The notes under the pieces: generated by a model | Databases searched by the model: none | What the model saw: the letters and a program-made list of their open reading frames with translations, nothing else | What the model was told of the DNA's origin: nothing | Source: a bacterium | GTDB lineage: Bacteria > Zixibacteria > MSB-5A5 > GN15 > FEB-12 | NCBI GenBank assembly: GCA_030605565.1 | Contig: JAUWIB010000058.1 | Location: 1 to 32,630 of the forward strand | Direction: 5' to 3' | DNA: 32,630 bases | In this document: in pieces, positions 7,173 through 15,554 of the stretch | How positions within the stretch are numbered: the stretch's first letter is position 1 | How the letters are laid out: each line of letters starts with the position of its first letter | Program-made: the position numbers and the translations under genes

Positions 7173-9553
7173 TTATCCCTAATCTCAGCGTTAAACTGTT
7201 GCTCTAATTTAGACACAACACGTCGTTGTATTTCTTCTACTTGCTCGGTCGACAGACTACCGGATTGCGACCGGTAGTTAATAGACAGAGCTATGGACTT
7301 CCTGCCCTTTTCAATCTGCTTGCCGGTATAGAGATCGAAAACCTCCACCGACTCGGCCAACTTACCGGCGGCCTGGCGAACGCATTCAATGATCTCCCCG
7401 GCCGGTACAGCCACATCGACCAGGACGGCCAAATCGCGCGGCGCTGCCGGATAGACGGCCAACGGCTCAAACTGGATGCGATCCTTGCGGGTGTCAATCA
7501 ATCCATCCAGATCAATCTCCGCCACCAGCACCGGTTGCTTGACGCCCAGAGCGCGTGCCTGGTCGGGCGCGATGAGACCGGCCCAACCGACAGCCCGTTC
7601 CTCAGATTCGATCCTGAATGATATTCTGTCGTCAAGGAACCAGACTTTGTCGGGGACGAAATCGAAGTCGGGCCAGCGAAAGTGCTCAACCAGTCTCTGC
7701 AAAGCGCCGGTGAGGTCATGAAAATCAAGCGGTCGCGCCGTCTCACGCCAGCCTTGAGGTGTGTTACCTGACACGGCCAGAGCTAAGCGCTCCGGCTCCC
7801 GCCAATCGGTGTCGTCACTACCCGCGAAGTAGACCTTACCCAGTTCGAACAAACGCAGGTCGAGCACCCGGTGGGCCAGGTTGTGCGACACGGCCGCGAG
7901 TGCCGACGGTACCAGCGAGTTGCGCATGATATCCAGTTCTTCGGAGACCGGATTCAGTATTCGCACTTGTGGCAGATCAGGATTGAACAACTTCGCAACC
8001 CGACTCGATCCAAGCCCGTGGTCCAGCATCTCATCGAATCCGCAAGCGGTCAAAACCCATCGCGCTTCACGGGCGAACTGATCCTCAGGCAGGGTGCGCG
8101 AGAAAAGCGGGCCGATATTAGTGACCGAGTCCTTAATGCTGTCGAACCCTTCGATACGAACAACTTCTTCGATCAAATCGATTTCGCGTTCCAGGTCGGG
8201 ACGAAAAGTCGGCGCCGTGACCTCGAGCGGATCATCACCGGACACCTGCAGTTCAAGGTCCGTCAATATCTGCTTCATGCGTTCGGTTGAGTAATTGCTG
8301 CCGAGAACGGCGTTGCAACGCGCGGGACGAAGTTCGATAGTGCGCGGTTCGATGCGCTTCGGGTAGCAATCGACGATGCCTGCCTGCACCTCTCCCCCAC
8401 ACAATTCGTGCATGAGCTGCGCCGCTCGGTTGATGGCGTACTTGATGCCGTTGGGGTCGGCCCCTTTTTCAAAACGTGAGGATGATTCGCTCACTGTTTC
8501 CAATTTGCGACGGCTCTTGCGAATAACGCTGGGATTGAAATAGGCCGCCTCCAGCAGGAGGTTGGTAGTGTCGTTCTCGACTTCCGAATTGAGACCACCC
8601 ATCACACCGCCGGCTGCGACTCCGGATTTACCGTTAGTGATCAACAGGACTTGTTCGTCCAGTATATGCTCCTGTCCGTCCAGGGTCGAGAATTTCTCTC
8701 GGTCGTGGGCGCGTCGAACGACCACTTCATCTGAGCCGAAGCGGTCGAGGTCAAAAGCGTGCAGGGGATGCCCACACTCAAGCATAACCAGGTTGGTGAT
8801 GTCGACGACATTGGAGACAGGTCGCACGCCGCAGGCAAGCAACCGCCGGCGCACCCACCAGGGCGACGGTGCGATCTTGACGTTCTTGATAATGCGGGCG
8901 GCATAGCGCGGGCAGGCCTCGGGGTCATCGATGGATACTTTGACTGAATCAGAAGCAGGGGTCGCTACTTCAGTCAGGTCGATCTGCGGACGGCGAAGTT
9001 TGACCGAGGCCAGCGCCGCCAGATCGCGGGCGATCCCGATTGCCGACATCGAGTCCGGACGGTTCGGAGTGAGCTCAAAAGTGAGCATGAAGTCGTCGTA
9101 GTCCAGATGCTCAACCAGAAGCGTGCCGACCGGGGCGTCGTCATCAAGCACTATGATGCCGGAGTGATCGTCCGACATACCCAACTCGCGCTCCGAGCAA
9201 ATCATGCCAAACGATTCGATCCCTCGAATCTTTACTTTCTTTATGAGGAAATCACCGACCAATCGAGCGCCGATGCGGGCAAAGGCAATCTTCTGCTGGG
9301 CGGCGACATTCGGGGCGCCACACACGACATCGACGCGTCCGGTTCCGTCATCAACAACCGCTTTCTGGATCTTGTCGGCCCCCTCGATAGCGCCGAGTTC
9401 GATCACCTGCCCGACTACGACATTATCCATGTACCGGGCGGTCGATTCGATGTACTCACATGAGGCGCCGGACAGAGTCAGGCGGTCACCCATTTCGTCC
9501 GGGGACCAGTCAAGACCGGTGAGTTCTTTGAGCCATTTGTACGAGACTTTCAT
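7169..9553 (-). CDS. pheT: Phenylalanyl-tRNA synthetase beta subunit
   Basis: 794 residues, normal length. With PheS it forms the alpha2-beta2 enzyme that charges tRNA-Phe and edits mischarged tyrosine. Domains in order: an N-terminal lead (MKVSYKWLKEL), an EMAP-like tRNA-binding domain at about 43-150 with VCGAPNV and IRGIESFGMICS, the B3/B4 editing domain at about 210-390 (VSNVVDITNLVMLECGHPLHAFD), B5 with the metal-binding-like PTFRPDLEREIDLIEEVVRI, a catalytic-like core, and a C-terminal FDX-ACB anticodon-binding domain (YPAAPRDLAVLVD). The ATG lies 2 nt after the pheS stop, and the 3' end overlaps the ZapB-like gene. Confidence 0.98.
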   Translation of the reverse strand: MKVSYKWLKELTGLDWSPDEMGDRLTLSGASCEYIESTARYMDNVVVGQVIELGAIEGADKIQKAVVDDGTGRVDVVCGAPNVAAQQKIAFARIGARLVGDFLIKKVKIRGIESFGMICSERELGMSDDHSGIIVLDDDAPVGTLLVEHLDYDDFMLTFELTPNRPDSMSAIGIARDLAALASVKLRRPQIDLTEVATPASDSVKVSIDDPEACPRYAARIIKNVKIAPSPWWVRRRLLACGVRPVSNVVDITNLVMLECGHPLHAFDLDRFGSDEVVVRRAHDREKFSTLDGQEHILDEQVLLITNGKSGVAAGGVMGGLNSEVENDTTNLLLEAAYFNPSVIRKSRRKLETVSESSSRFEKGADPNGIKYAINRAAQLMHELCGGEVQAGIVDCYPKRIEPRTIELRPARCNAVLGSNYSTERMKQILTDLELQVSGDDPLEVTAPTFRPDLEREIDLIEEVVRIEGFDSIKDSVTNIGPLFSRTLPEDQFAREARWVLTACGFDEMLDHGLGSSRVAKLFNPDLPQVRILNPVSEELDIMRNSLVPSALAAVSHNLAHRVLDLRLFELGKVYFAGSDDTDWREPERLALAVSGNTPQGWRETARPLDFHDLTGALQRLVEHFRWPDFDFVPDKVWFLDDRISFRIESEERAVGWAGLIAPDQARALGVKQPVLVAEIDLDGLIDTRKDRIQFEPLAVYPAAPRDLAVLVDVAVPAGEIIECVRQAAGKLAESVEVFDLYTGKQIEKGRKSIALSINYRSQSGSLSTEQVEEIQRRVVSKLEQQFNAEIRDK

Positions 9554-9555
9554 GG

Positions 9556-10569
9556 CTATACAAACTGCCTTAAGAAACGCAAGTCGTTGTTAAAAAATAG
9601 CCGGATGTCGTCGATGCGGTACTTCAGCATAGCGGGACGTTCGACACCGATGCCGAAGGCATAGCCGGTGTATTTTTCAGGATCATGGCCGGTCATCTCA
9701 AGCACGGCCGGGTCAATCATACCGCATCCGAGAATCTCCAGCCAACCGGTTCGTTTGCACACGGTGCATCCGTCGCCGCCGCATAGGAAGCACTGAATAT
9801 CAACCTCCGCTGAGGGTTCCGTGAATGGAAAGTACGACGGCCGAAACTTGAGTTTGAGACCCTCGCCGAAAAACGCCTTACAGAAGGCCACCAAACAGCC
9901 CTTGAGGTCGGCCATGGTCACTCCCTCGTCAATCAGGAAGCCGTCAACCTGGTGAAAAGCGACGTGGGCGCGGGAACTGATCGCCTCGTTGCGGAAGCAC
10001 TTGCCGGGTGTGATAATCTTGATCGGCGGTTTCTGTTTCTCCAGTTCGCGAATCTGCACCGGGGTGGTGTGCGTGCGCAGCAGGCGATCGCCCTCGACGA
10101 AGAAAGTATCCTGCATATCACGAGCGGGATGATCGGGCGGGAAATTCAGGGCGCTGAAATTGTAATAGTCGGTTTCGATATCCGGCCCGCGGGCGATCTC
10201 AAACCCCATACCGTAAAATATGCCGCACATCTCCTCAATGACCTGGGTAGTCAGATGCATCGCACCGACCCGCTGGGCGGTGCCGGGCAGAGTCGGATCA
10301 ATCAGCGGCGCTTCGGATTTCTCTGAGAATTTTCTCTCGGCCGCATCGAAATCATGCTCCAGTTGGACGCGACATTTATTCGCCTCGGCCCCCACTTGCT
10401 TACGCTGCTCAACAGGGAGATCCTTCAGACCCTTGAGGATGGCGGTAAGTCGTCCCTTCCGCCCGAGGTACTGAACGCGGAATTCCTTAAGCGAAGCGAG
10501 CGAATCAGCCGTACTGATCCGCTCCAACGCCTCGTGCCTGAGTCGGGCAACTTCCTCCAGTGGCGACAT
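9556..10569 (-). CDS. pheS: Phenylalanyl-tRNA synthetase alpha subunit
   Basis: 337 residues. An N-terminal coiled coil (about 1-90) is followed by the class II catalytic core: HLTTQVIEEMCGIFYGMGFEI, motif 2 FRNEAISSRAHVAFHQVDGF, and motif 3 GIGVERPAMLKYRIDDIR near the C-terminus. A CFLC-GGDG-CTVC cluster precedes the conserved TGWLEILGCGMI block. This CxxC-x4-CxxC is absent from E. coli PheS but occurs in other lineages and probably binds zinc. It follows rplT by 18 nt and is coupled to pheT. Confidence 0.98.
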   Translation of the reverse strand: MSPLEEVARLRHEALERISTADSLASLKEFRVQYLGRKGRLTAILKGLKDLPVEQRKQVGAEANKCRVQLEHDFDAAERKFSEKSEAPLIDPTLPGTAQRVGAMHLTTQVIEEMCGIFYGMGFEIARGPDIETDYYNFSALNFPPDHPARDMQDTFFVEGDRLLRTHTTPVQIRELEKQKPPIKIITPGKCFRNEAISSRAHVAFHQVDGFLIDEGVTMADLKGCLVAFCKAFFGEGLKLKFRPSYFPFTEPSAEVDIQCFLCGGDGCTVCKRTGWLEILGCGMIDPAVLEMTGHDPEKYTGYAFGIGVERPAMLKYRIDDIRLFFNNDLRFLRQFV

Positions 10570-10587
10570 AGTCAGTCAGCCCTGAGG

Positions 10588-10938
10588 TTAATTGCCGGAG
10601 GCGATCTTTGCCAGGTTGGTGAAGGTGGCCATATCGCGAGCCGCGATATCGGCCAGGGCCTTGCGATTCAGGTTGACACCGGCCTTGGTCAGGCCGTGCA
10701 TAAAGCTCGAGTAGTTGGTATCGCACATCTTCGCGGCGGCCGAGATACGCGCAATCCAGAGCGAGCGAAAAACCCGCTTTTTGGCGCGACGATCGCGATA
10801 GGCATACATCAGACCCTTGTTGACCGTCTCCAAGGCGGTGCGATAAAGACGACCGCGAGCACCGTAGTTGCCGCGGGCGCGCTTCAGTACTTTCTTATGA
10901 CGTTTATGAGCGGCAACGTTATTCTTTGAGCGTGGCAT
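10588..10938 (-). CDS. rplT: 50S ribosomal protein L20
   Basis: 116 residues, the usual length. L20 binds 23S rRNA early in large-subunit assembly, and in several bacteria it represses its own operon. The Lys/Arg-rich N-terminus (RHKKVLKRARGNYGARGRLY) and the C-terminal globular part (FRSLWIARISAAAK, FMHGLTKAGVNLNRKALADIA) are typical. It lies between rpmI (31 nt upstream) and pheS in the classic infC-rpmI-rplT-pheST order. Confidence 0.98.
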   Translation of the reverse strand: MPRSKNNVAAHKRHKKVLKRARGNYGARGRLYRTALETVNKGLMYAYRDRRAKKRVFRSLWIARISAAAKMCDTNYSSFMHGLTKAGVNLNRKALADIAARDMATFTNLAKIASGN

Positions 10939-10969
10939 TTCTTATCTCCTGGTCTATCGGCCGAGCCGC

Positions 10970-11167
10970 CTATATAGTGGGAACCATTCTTCTAACGCGC
11001 GGCAAATCAGCGGCTGATACTAAGCTCGCTTTGCGCAATTGACGTTTCCGTTTGGGCGACATCTTCGTCAGAATATGCGTGCGGTAGGCGTGGTGTCGCT
11101 TGATTTTTCCGGAAGCCGTCTTTTTGAATCGTTTGGCGGCTGCCCGCCTGGTCTTCATTTTCGGCAT
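10970..11167 (-). CDS. rpmI: 50S ribosomal protein L35
   Basis: 65 residues, very basic. It begins [17 protein letters not shown] with the family [28 protein letters not shown] split across the middle, here visible as [14 protein letters not shown] and SPKRKRQLR. Structural large-subunit protein. It lies between infC and rplT. Confidence 0.97.
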   Translation of the reverse strand: MPKMKTRRAAAKRFKKTASGKIKRHHAYRTHILTKMSPKRKRQLRKASLVSAADLPRVRRMVPTI

Positions 11168-11207
11168 CGAGACTATCCTTACTATTAACTATGCAAACAA
11201 TACTTTT

Positions 11208-11852
11208 CTATTCTGAACTGGTTGTCGACGGCTCATTTTCCGTAGCATCGACTTCATTCTCGGCCTCAGGTTTGGCTTCGGGCTGGTCCGCCGCACTCTC
11301 TTTGGCCTGCGGTCGAGCTTCACGTAGTTGTTTCAGTATCTCGGCGTTTGGTCCCAGTATCATGCTCATGTTGCGCCCTTCGCGCTTGATCTGAACATCC
11401 ACCACGGCAATGTCGGCCATATCCTTGGCCACCCGCTCCAGCAGGTGACGACCGCGCTCGGTGTACGCCAACTCACGCCCGCGAAACATTACGTAGGCTC
11501 GCACCTTACTGCCCGACTCAAGGAACGCACGAACATGCTTGCACTTGAACGTGTAGTCGTGATCATCGATCTTGGGACGGTAACGCATCTCCTTCAACTG
11601 ATAACTATGCTGGCGTTTTCTGGCCAGCTTGTCCTTTTTGGCCTGTTCGTATTTGAACTTGCCGTAGTCAAGTATTCGACAAACCGGCGGACGGCTGTTC
11701 GGAGATACCTCAACCAGGTCAAGCTCGAGATCCCGCGCCTTGTCCAGAGCCTCATTGATCGGCACAATGCCGAGTTGCTGGCCCTCAGGTCCGATCAGTC
11801 GGATCGGCGAGGCCTTAATCCGGGCGTTAACCCGAAGCGTCTTGCTGCTTAT
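11208..11852 (-). CDS. infC: Translation initiation factor IF-3, apparent AUA start
   Basis: IF-3 binds the 30S subunit, blocks premature subunit joining and checks the start codon and initiator tRNA. The first ordinary start in frame (GTG at 11765) would remove about 29 residues of the conserved N-domain. Upstream the frame continues with LRVNARIKASPIRLIGPEG, a standard IF-3 N-terminus, and reaches an in-frame TGA (the thrS stop) with no ATG, GTG or TTG. The codon ATA at 11852-11850 has AGGAGG 5 nt before it, so the likely start is AUA, giving 214 residues. infC is known in other bacteria to use AUU-type starts that IF-3 itself discriminates against. The N-domain, linker and C-domain (RPKIDDHDYTFKCKHVRAFL, GRELAYTERGRHLLERV) are complete. 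An acidic, Glu/Ala-rich tail of about 35 residues follows. A 6-codon ATG frame (11869-11849) overlaps the start. Confidence 0.95.
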   Translation of the reverse strand: MSSKTLRVNARIKASPIRLIGPEGQQLGIVPINEALDKARDLELDLVEVSPNSRPPVCRILDYGKFKYEQAKKDKLARKRQHSYQLKEMRYRPKIDDHDYTFKCKHVRAFLESGSKVRAYVMFRGRELAYTERGRHLLERVAKDMADIAVVDVQIKREGRNMSMILGPNAEILKQLREARPQAKESAADQPEAKPEAENEVDATENEPSTTSSE

Positions 11853-11876
11853 GAAGCCCTCCTGTTCATTAGTACC

Positions 11877-13805
11877 TCAACTCTCTTTCAATCCTTTAGT
11901 CTCAATTTCCGAAAGCAGCAACGCCGCCGCCTCTTGAACCGACTTCACACCGATATCGCCGACCGTATGCTTGCGCACAGAAACCGAATCGGCTTCGACT
12001 TCCCGTTTGCCGACAATAAACATATACGGCACTTTGAGCAGTTCGGCGTCACGTATTTTCGCACCGACCTTCTCAGAACGAATGTCGAGTTCGGCTCTGA
12101 TGTCACGAGCCTTCAATCGTTCCACGACACCAGCGGCATATTCATTCAGATCGTCAGTAATCGGCAACACCCTTACCTGGCACGGCACCAGCCACAAGGG
12201 GAAATTGCCTGCGTAGTGCTCGATGAGAACTCCAAAGAATCGCTCGATCGAGCCCAGCAGCGCCCGGTGAATCATGAACGGTCGCTGCTGCTGACCATCA
12301 GCACCAATATAATGAAGATCGAACCGTTCCGGCAAGGAAAAATCGAACTGGATCGTCGAACACTGCCAACTGCGGTTAAGGGCGTCCTTTATCTTGATAT
12401 CGATCTTGGGGCCGTAGAAGGCGCCGCCGCCCTCATCGACCTGATAGGCCAGGCCGGCCTTTTTGAGGACTGAGTGCAGACCGTTCTGAGCTCGTTCCCA
12501 ATCGGCCGGATCACCGATTGCTTTCTCCGGCCGAGTCGACAGAAAAACGTCGAAGTCGGAGAATCCAAAAGCCTTGAGTAAGTTGACGCAGAAATCCAGC
12601 AGCCAAACCAACTCCTCTTCCATCCCCTCCTGGGTGACAAAATGGTGAGCATCGTCCTGAGTGAAACCGCGCACCCGCATCAAACCATGCAGAACACCGC
12701 TCGGCTCGAACCGATAGACGGTGCCAAGCTCCGCCCAGCGCAGCGGCAGATCACGATAGGACCATCGGCGCGAACGGTACATGGAAATGTGAAACGGGCA
12801 GTTCATAGGCCGCAACTGGAACTTGCGTCCCTCGGCCTCGAACGGAGCATACATATCGTCTTTGTAGAAATCAGTGTGCCCGCTCTTGTGCCAGAGATCA
12901 AGATTGGCTATGTGCGGCGAGAACACGAGTTCGTACCCGGCCTTGAGATGCTGTTCCCGCCAAAAGTTTTCGATTTCGTTGCGCACCCGGGCGCCGCGCG
13001 GCAGCCAGAGAATCAATCCGGCGCCGACCTCATCGGTGATGGTATACAGTTCAAGTTGCTTGCCAAGCATGCGGTGGTCGCGCTTTTTGGCCTCCTCAAG
13101 CCGGTGAAGGTACTCTGCAAGCATCGACTTCTTAGGGTACGAAACACCGTATATGCGCTGAAGCATCGGTCGTTTCTCGTCACCACGCCAGTACGCCCCG
13201 GAGCTGGAGGTCAATTTGTATGCTTTGATCAGCCCGGTGCGCGGGATGTGAGGACCCCGACAGAGATCCTCAAATCGAGAATGCCGATAGAACGAGACAG
13301 TGTCGTCTTCAAGTTCTTCGACTATCTCGGCCTTGTAGACGTCACCGGCGGCGCGGAACTTCTCGATAGCTTGTTGGCGCGGAAGTTCACTCCGACTGAA
13401 TGATGCATTTTCGGCAATGAGTTCGGCCATCTTCTTTTCAATGCGTTCCAGATCTTCCGGCGAGAACGGCTTGTCGACATCGAAGTCATAATACCAGCCC
13501 TCGTCGATAGGCGGACCGATAGCCAATTTCGCCTCCGGGAACAGTTCCTGCACTGCCTGCGCCATAACATGGGCGCTGGAATGCCAGAACACCTGTCGAC
13601 CCTCGGTTTGCGCAAAAGTCAGGATTTCTACGGGTGCGTCAGCGTCGATAACTGCCGTCAGATCACGCACCGAGCCGTCGACTTTCACCGCCAGCGCCTC
13701 TTTGGCCAGACGCGGAGAAATCGAAGCGGCGACGTCAAGACCAGAGACACCTTTGTCATACTGTCTGGTCGAACCGTCGGGCAAGGTAACCTGAAGCTGT
13801 GACAT
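11877..13805 (-). CDS. thrS: Threonyl-tRNA synthetase
   Basis: 642 residues from the ATG at 13805 (MSQLQVTLPDGSTRQYD), the same length as E. coli ThrRS. The frame stays open to 13931, but that would run through the tRNA-Val gene, so the short start is preferred. Domains: TGS (about 1-62), the editing/SAD domain with HSSAHVMAQAVQELFP and, near its end, FEDLCRGPHI, the class II core with FYKDDMY, RPMNCPFHISMYRS (zinc Cys) and RVRGFTQDDAHHFV, and the anticodon domain with LPITDDLNEYA and VGKREVEADSVSVR. It heads the protein-coding part of the housekeeping operon. No close promoter is seen between the terminator-like hairpin and the ATG, so it may depend on read-through from the tRNA promoter. 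Confidence 0.98.
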   Translation of the reverse strand: MSQLQVTLPDGSTRQYDKGVSGLDVAASISPRLAKEALAVKVDGSVRDLTAVIDADAPVEILTFAQTEGRQVFWHSSAHVMAQAVQELFPEAKLAIGPPIDEGWYYDFDVDKPFSPEDLERIEKKMAELIAENASFSRSELPRQQAIEKFRAAGDVYKAEIVEELEDDTVSFYRHSRFEDLCRGPHIPRTGLIKAYKLTSSSGAYWRGDEKRPMLQRIYGVSYPKKSMLAEYLHRLEEAKKRDHRMLGKQLELYTITDEVGAGLILWLPRGARVRNEIENFWREQHLKAGYELVFSPHIANLDLWHKSGHTDFYKDDMYAPFEAEGRKFQLRPMNCPFHISMYRSRRWSYRDLPLRWAELGTVYRFEPSGVLHGLMRVRGFTQDDAHHFVTQEGMEEELVWLLDFCVNLLKAFGFSDFDVFLSTRPEKAIGDPADWERAQNGLHSVLKKAGLAYQVDEGGGAFYGPKIDIKIKDALNRSWQCSTIQFDFSLPERFDLHYIGADGQQQRPFMIHRALLGSIERFFGVLIEHYAGNFPLWLVPCQVRVLPITDDLNEYAAGVVERLKARDIRAELDIRSEKVGAKIRDAELLKVPYMFIVGKREVEADSVSVRKHTVGDIGVKSVQEAAALLLSEIETKGLKES

Positions 13806-13824
13806 ATCGTCGATTTTCTTTCTG

Positions 13825-13874
13825 CAACAAAACGAAAAGCGGAGATTCGGTCGGGGGCTTCCGCCGACATCCGC
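13825..13874 (-). terminator. Terminator-like hairpin between tRNA-Val and thrS
   Basis: On the minus strand GCGGA (13874) pairs with TCCGC, and inside it GTCGG pairs with CCGAC; TTTTCGTTTTG follows directly. It begins 12 nt after the tRNA 3' end, a usual distance for a tRNA terminator, and ends about 20 nt before the thrS ATG. It could end the tRNA transcript fully, or act as an attenuator that sets thrS operon expression. Confidence 0.6.
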
Positions 13875-13886
13875 TGTCTTCATCAA

Positions 13887-13963
13887 TGGTGGGCGATACT
13901 GGAATCGAACCAGTGACCCCTTGCATGTCAAGCAAGTACTCTAACCAACTGAGCTAATCGCCC
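13887..13963 (-). tRNA. tRNA-Val (GAC anticodon)
   Basis: 77 nt including an encoded CCA. The acceptor GGGCGAT pairs with ATCGCCC and is followed by ACCA. The D-arm is GCTC-AGTTGGTTA-GAGT, the anticodon stem CTTGC/GCAAG encloses the loop TTGACAT (anticodon GAC), and the T-arm ACTGG-TTCGAAT-CCAGT is complete. All cloverleaf parts are intact. It has its own consensus promoter and a terminator-like hairpin. Confidence 0.97.
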
Positions 13964-13987
13964 ATCTGTCAATCGGCGCCGCTTTTT

Positions 13988-14005
13988 CGCGATATCATTA
14001 TCGCG
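13988..14005 (-). promoter_or_regulatory. Small stem-loop in the tRNA-Val leader
   Basis: CGCGATA and TATCGCG form a perfect 7-bp stem with a 4-nt loop. It lies between the predicted transcription start and the tRNA 5' end. It may guide 5'-leader processing; on the opposite strand it has no terminator-like T-tract. Confidence 0.35.
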
Positions 14006-14014
14006 TAATTGATG

Positions 14015-14043
14015 ATTATACTTAGACCTACGTGCTCTGTCAA
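14015..14043 (-). promoter_or_regulatory. Consensus sigma-70 promoter of tRNA-Val
   Basis: On the minus strand TTGACA (14043-14038) and TATAAT (14020-14015) are separated by exactly 17 nt, a perfect consensus. Transcription would start near 14008, giving a leader of about 45 nt before the tRNA. This promoter may also feed thrS and the long operon behind it. Confidence 0.9.
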
Positions 14044-14135
14044 GGACATAATTTTGGGATGACTGATCTCGGGGCGACTGGACGTGAGCCTGGCTAACAT
14101 GGGCCGATCGGCGGGGAACCGCGCACTGATACCGG

Positions 14136-15023
14136 TCACGTAGAGAGCCCGGCCATTTGCATGAAAGTTTCGGCCTTGACGTACTCTTCACGCAGGAGAC
14201 TGCCGAACTCTTCCAGGTCGGGCTCGGTCACGTTCAGATAGTCGGCCACGCCATCTTGAAGCGAGCCGATTATGTAGGTGTCCTGTGGATCGTAGAAAGT
14301 CCGCTTGGCAACAAAATCACCGAGGTGTATTAGATGGGCGATCGGCAACTCGTCCTCGCTCAACATGGGACGATGATGCAAGCTGATTGAGTCGGCGAGG
14401 CGCTTAGGCAGCTTCCACTGGAGGGCCAGAAAGGCGCCGATTTGGGCGTGGTTAAACCCGAGCACATTATCTTCGAGGATATAATCTTCTGTCTCGTTGT
14501 TGCTCTCTCTCGCCGCTTTGAGCATGGCATTTTCGTTCGGCAGGAAACAGGAAATAACCATCTTGCCGACATCATGCAACAGTCCCGATGAGAAGGCTGT
14601 GTCCGGGTCGATCATACCGCGGCTCTTGACTCGTCTGGCCAGCAGTCGACTACAGAAGGCGGTCGCCAGTGAATGACGCCAGAAGGATTCCTGGAATTCC
14701 TGGTCGACATTGTTGCCCTTGAACATATCGAGCACGGAGGCCGACAGGACAAGGTTCTTGATCGCCTCCATGCCAACGATCAACACCGCGTGCTTGACCG
14801 ACTCAATCTCGCGGTTAAGTCCGTAAAATGCGGAATTGGTTAGCTTGAGAACCTTCGCGGACATGGCCGGATCCTCAGCCAGCACGGCGGCAACCCGACC
14901 GGCGGACGAATTCGGGTCGGCCATCACTTTCTGAATCTGGTGAAAAACGATTGGTGGCGTGGGCAGGTTTCGGATATTCGAAACAACCAGCTTTACCTTA
15001 TTGTCGATTGTCGCCGTATCCAT
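14136..15023 (-). CDS. HDOD-domain protein in the flagellar operon
   Basis: 295 residues from the ATG at 15023, or 305 from a GTG at 15053; neither start has a well-placed ribosome site. HDOD domains are HD-like but lack full metal-dependent phosphodiesterase ligands and usually act as protein-interaction or signalling modules. Visible features: LPTPPIVFHQIQKVM, EDPAMSAKVLKLTNSAFYG, the hydrophobic HAVLIVGMEAIKNLVLSAS helix, FWRHSLATAFCSRLLARR, and SGLLHDVGKMVI. This HDOD domain fills the whole protein with no added output domain. It overlaps the 3' end of flgM by 26 nt (56 with the GTG start) and is the last gene of the fliC-to-flgM block, suggesting a motility role. That role is inference. 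Confidence 0.88.
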   Translation of the reverse strand: MDTATIDNKVKLVVSNIRNLPTPPIVFHQIQKVMADPNSSAGRVAAVLAEDPAMSAKVLKLTNSAFYGLNREIESVKHAVLIVGMEAIKNLVLSASVLDMFKGNNVDQEFQESFWRHSLATAFCSRLLARRVKSRGMIDPDTAFSSGLLHDVGKMVISCFLPNENAMLKAARESNNETEDYILEDNVLGFNHAQIGAFLALQWKLPKRLADSISLHHRPMLSEDELPIAHLIHLGDFVAKRTFYDPQDTYIIGSLQDGVADYLNVTEPDLEEFGSLLREEYVKAETFMQMAGLST

Positions 15024-15477
15024 GGTTGTATTCTGAGTCTCCCTGTTCTTCACCGATATCGGTCAGTTTCTCAGCCAACCGGTCGGCGATTTTCTCCCGA
15101 ACATCCGGTTGCTCGTAAAACCCTGATTCCATACGATGTCGTATTGTCTCAAGTCTTGCCTTGTCAAGCCGTCGTCCTCCGGAGTCATTCTGTGCTGCTT
15201 CGACGCGATATCCGTCTGTTGCCCTATGGGCTACACGTCTATCGCGCAACCGCTCACGGTCGTATCCGATCCGGCCGCAAGGTTCGGGGTCGACTGCTCC
15301 ACCGGCCCCGGAAAGCTGTACAATGTCTTGTCGGCTCCGGGCCTGGTCGGCACTCGACCTGGACTGGGCCGGACTTTTCTCAAGATCGCCAGCCTCCCGA
15401 GTTTTTCCGGGTTGCCCCGACGGCGCCTGGCTCGGTCGGCCTAGTACCTGGCTTTCGTGATAGGGTCCTATCTTCAT
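14998..15477 (-). CDS. flgM: Anti-sigma-28 factor FlgM (long form)
   Basis: 159 residues from the ATG at 15477, beginning MKIGPYHES like many FlgM proteins. FlgM binds FliA (sigma-28) and is exported once the hook is finished, releasing late flagellar genes. The C-terminal part shows the sigma-binding pattern: DIVQLSG, then RLDKARLETIRHRMESGFYEQ and REKIADRLAEKL. Typical FlgM is about 90-100 residues; here a charged, low-complexity insertion separates the two conserved parts and a hydrophilic tail follows. The frame is open to 15531, but that start lacks family similarity. It overlaps the downstream HDOD gene. The assignment rests on the motif, size class and flagellar context. Confidence 0.75.
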   Translation of the reverse strand: MKIGPYHESQVLGRPSQAPSGQPGKTREAGDLEKSPAQSRSSADQARSRQDIVQLSGAGGAVDPEPCGRIGYDRERLRDRRVAHRATDGYRVEAAQNDSGGRRLDKARLETIRHRMESGFYEQPDVREKIADRLAEKLTDIGEEQGDSEYNHGYGDNRQ

Positions 15478-15554
15478 AGCATCACCATAAACCTTCCTAT
15501 TTCGGTGACGATCGTCTCGAATCTCATCCACTATACTATAACAGCCACCTGACT

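Noticed and set aside
11328-12473. Long plus-strand frame opposite infC and thrS
   Set aside because: Antisense shadow of two conserved genes.
13806-13886. T-box riboswitch before thrS
   Set aside because: No T-box sequence or specifier loop; the hairpin follows the tRNA like a normal terminator.
13806-13931. Longer thrS N-terminus
   Set aside because: It would run through the tRNA-Val gene, and family similarity begins at 13805.
14940-15479. Plus-strand frame opposite flgM
   Set aside because: Low-complexity shadow of flgM; the minus frame has the FlgM motif.
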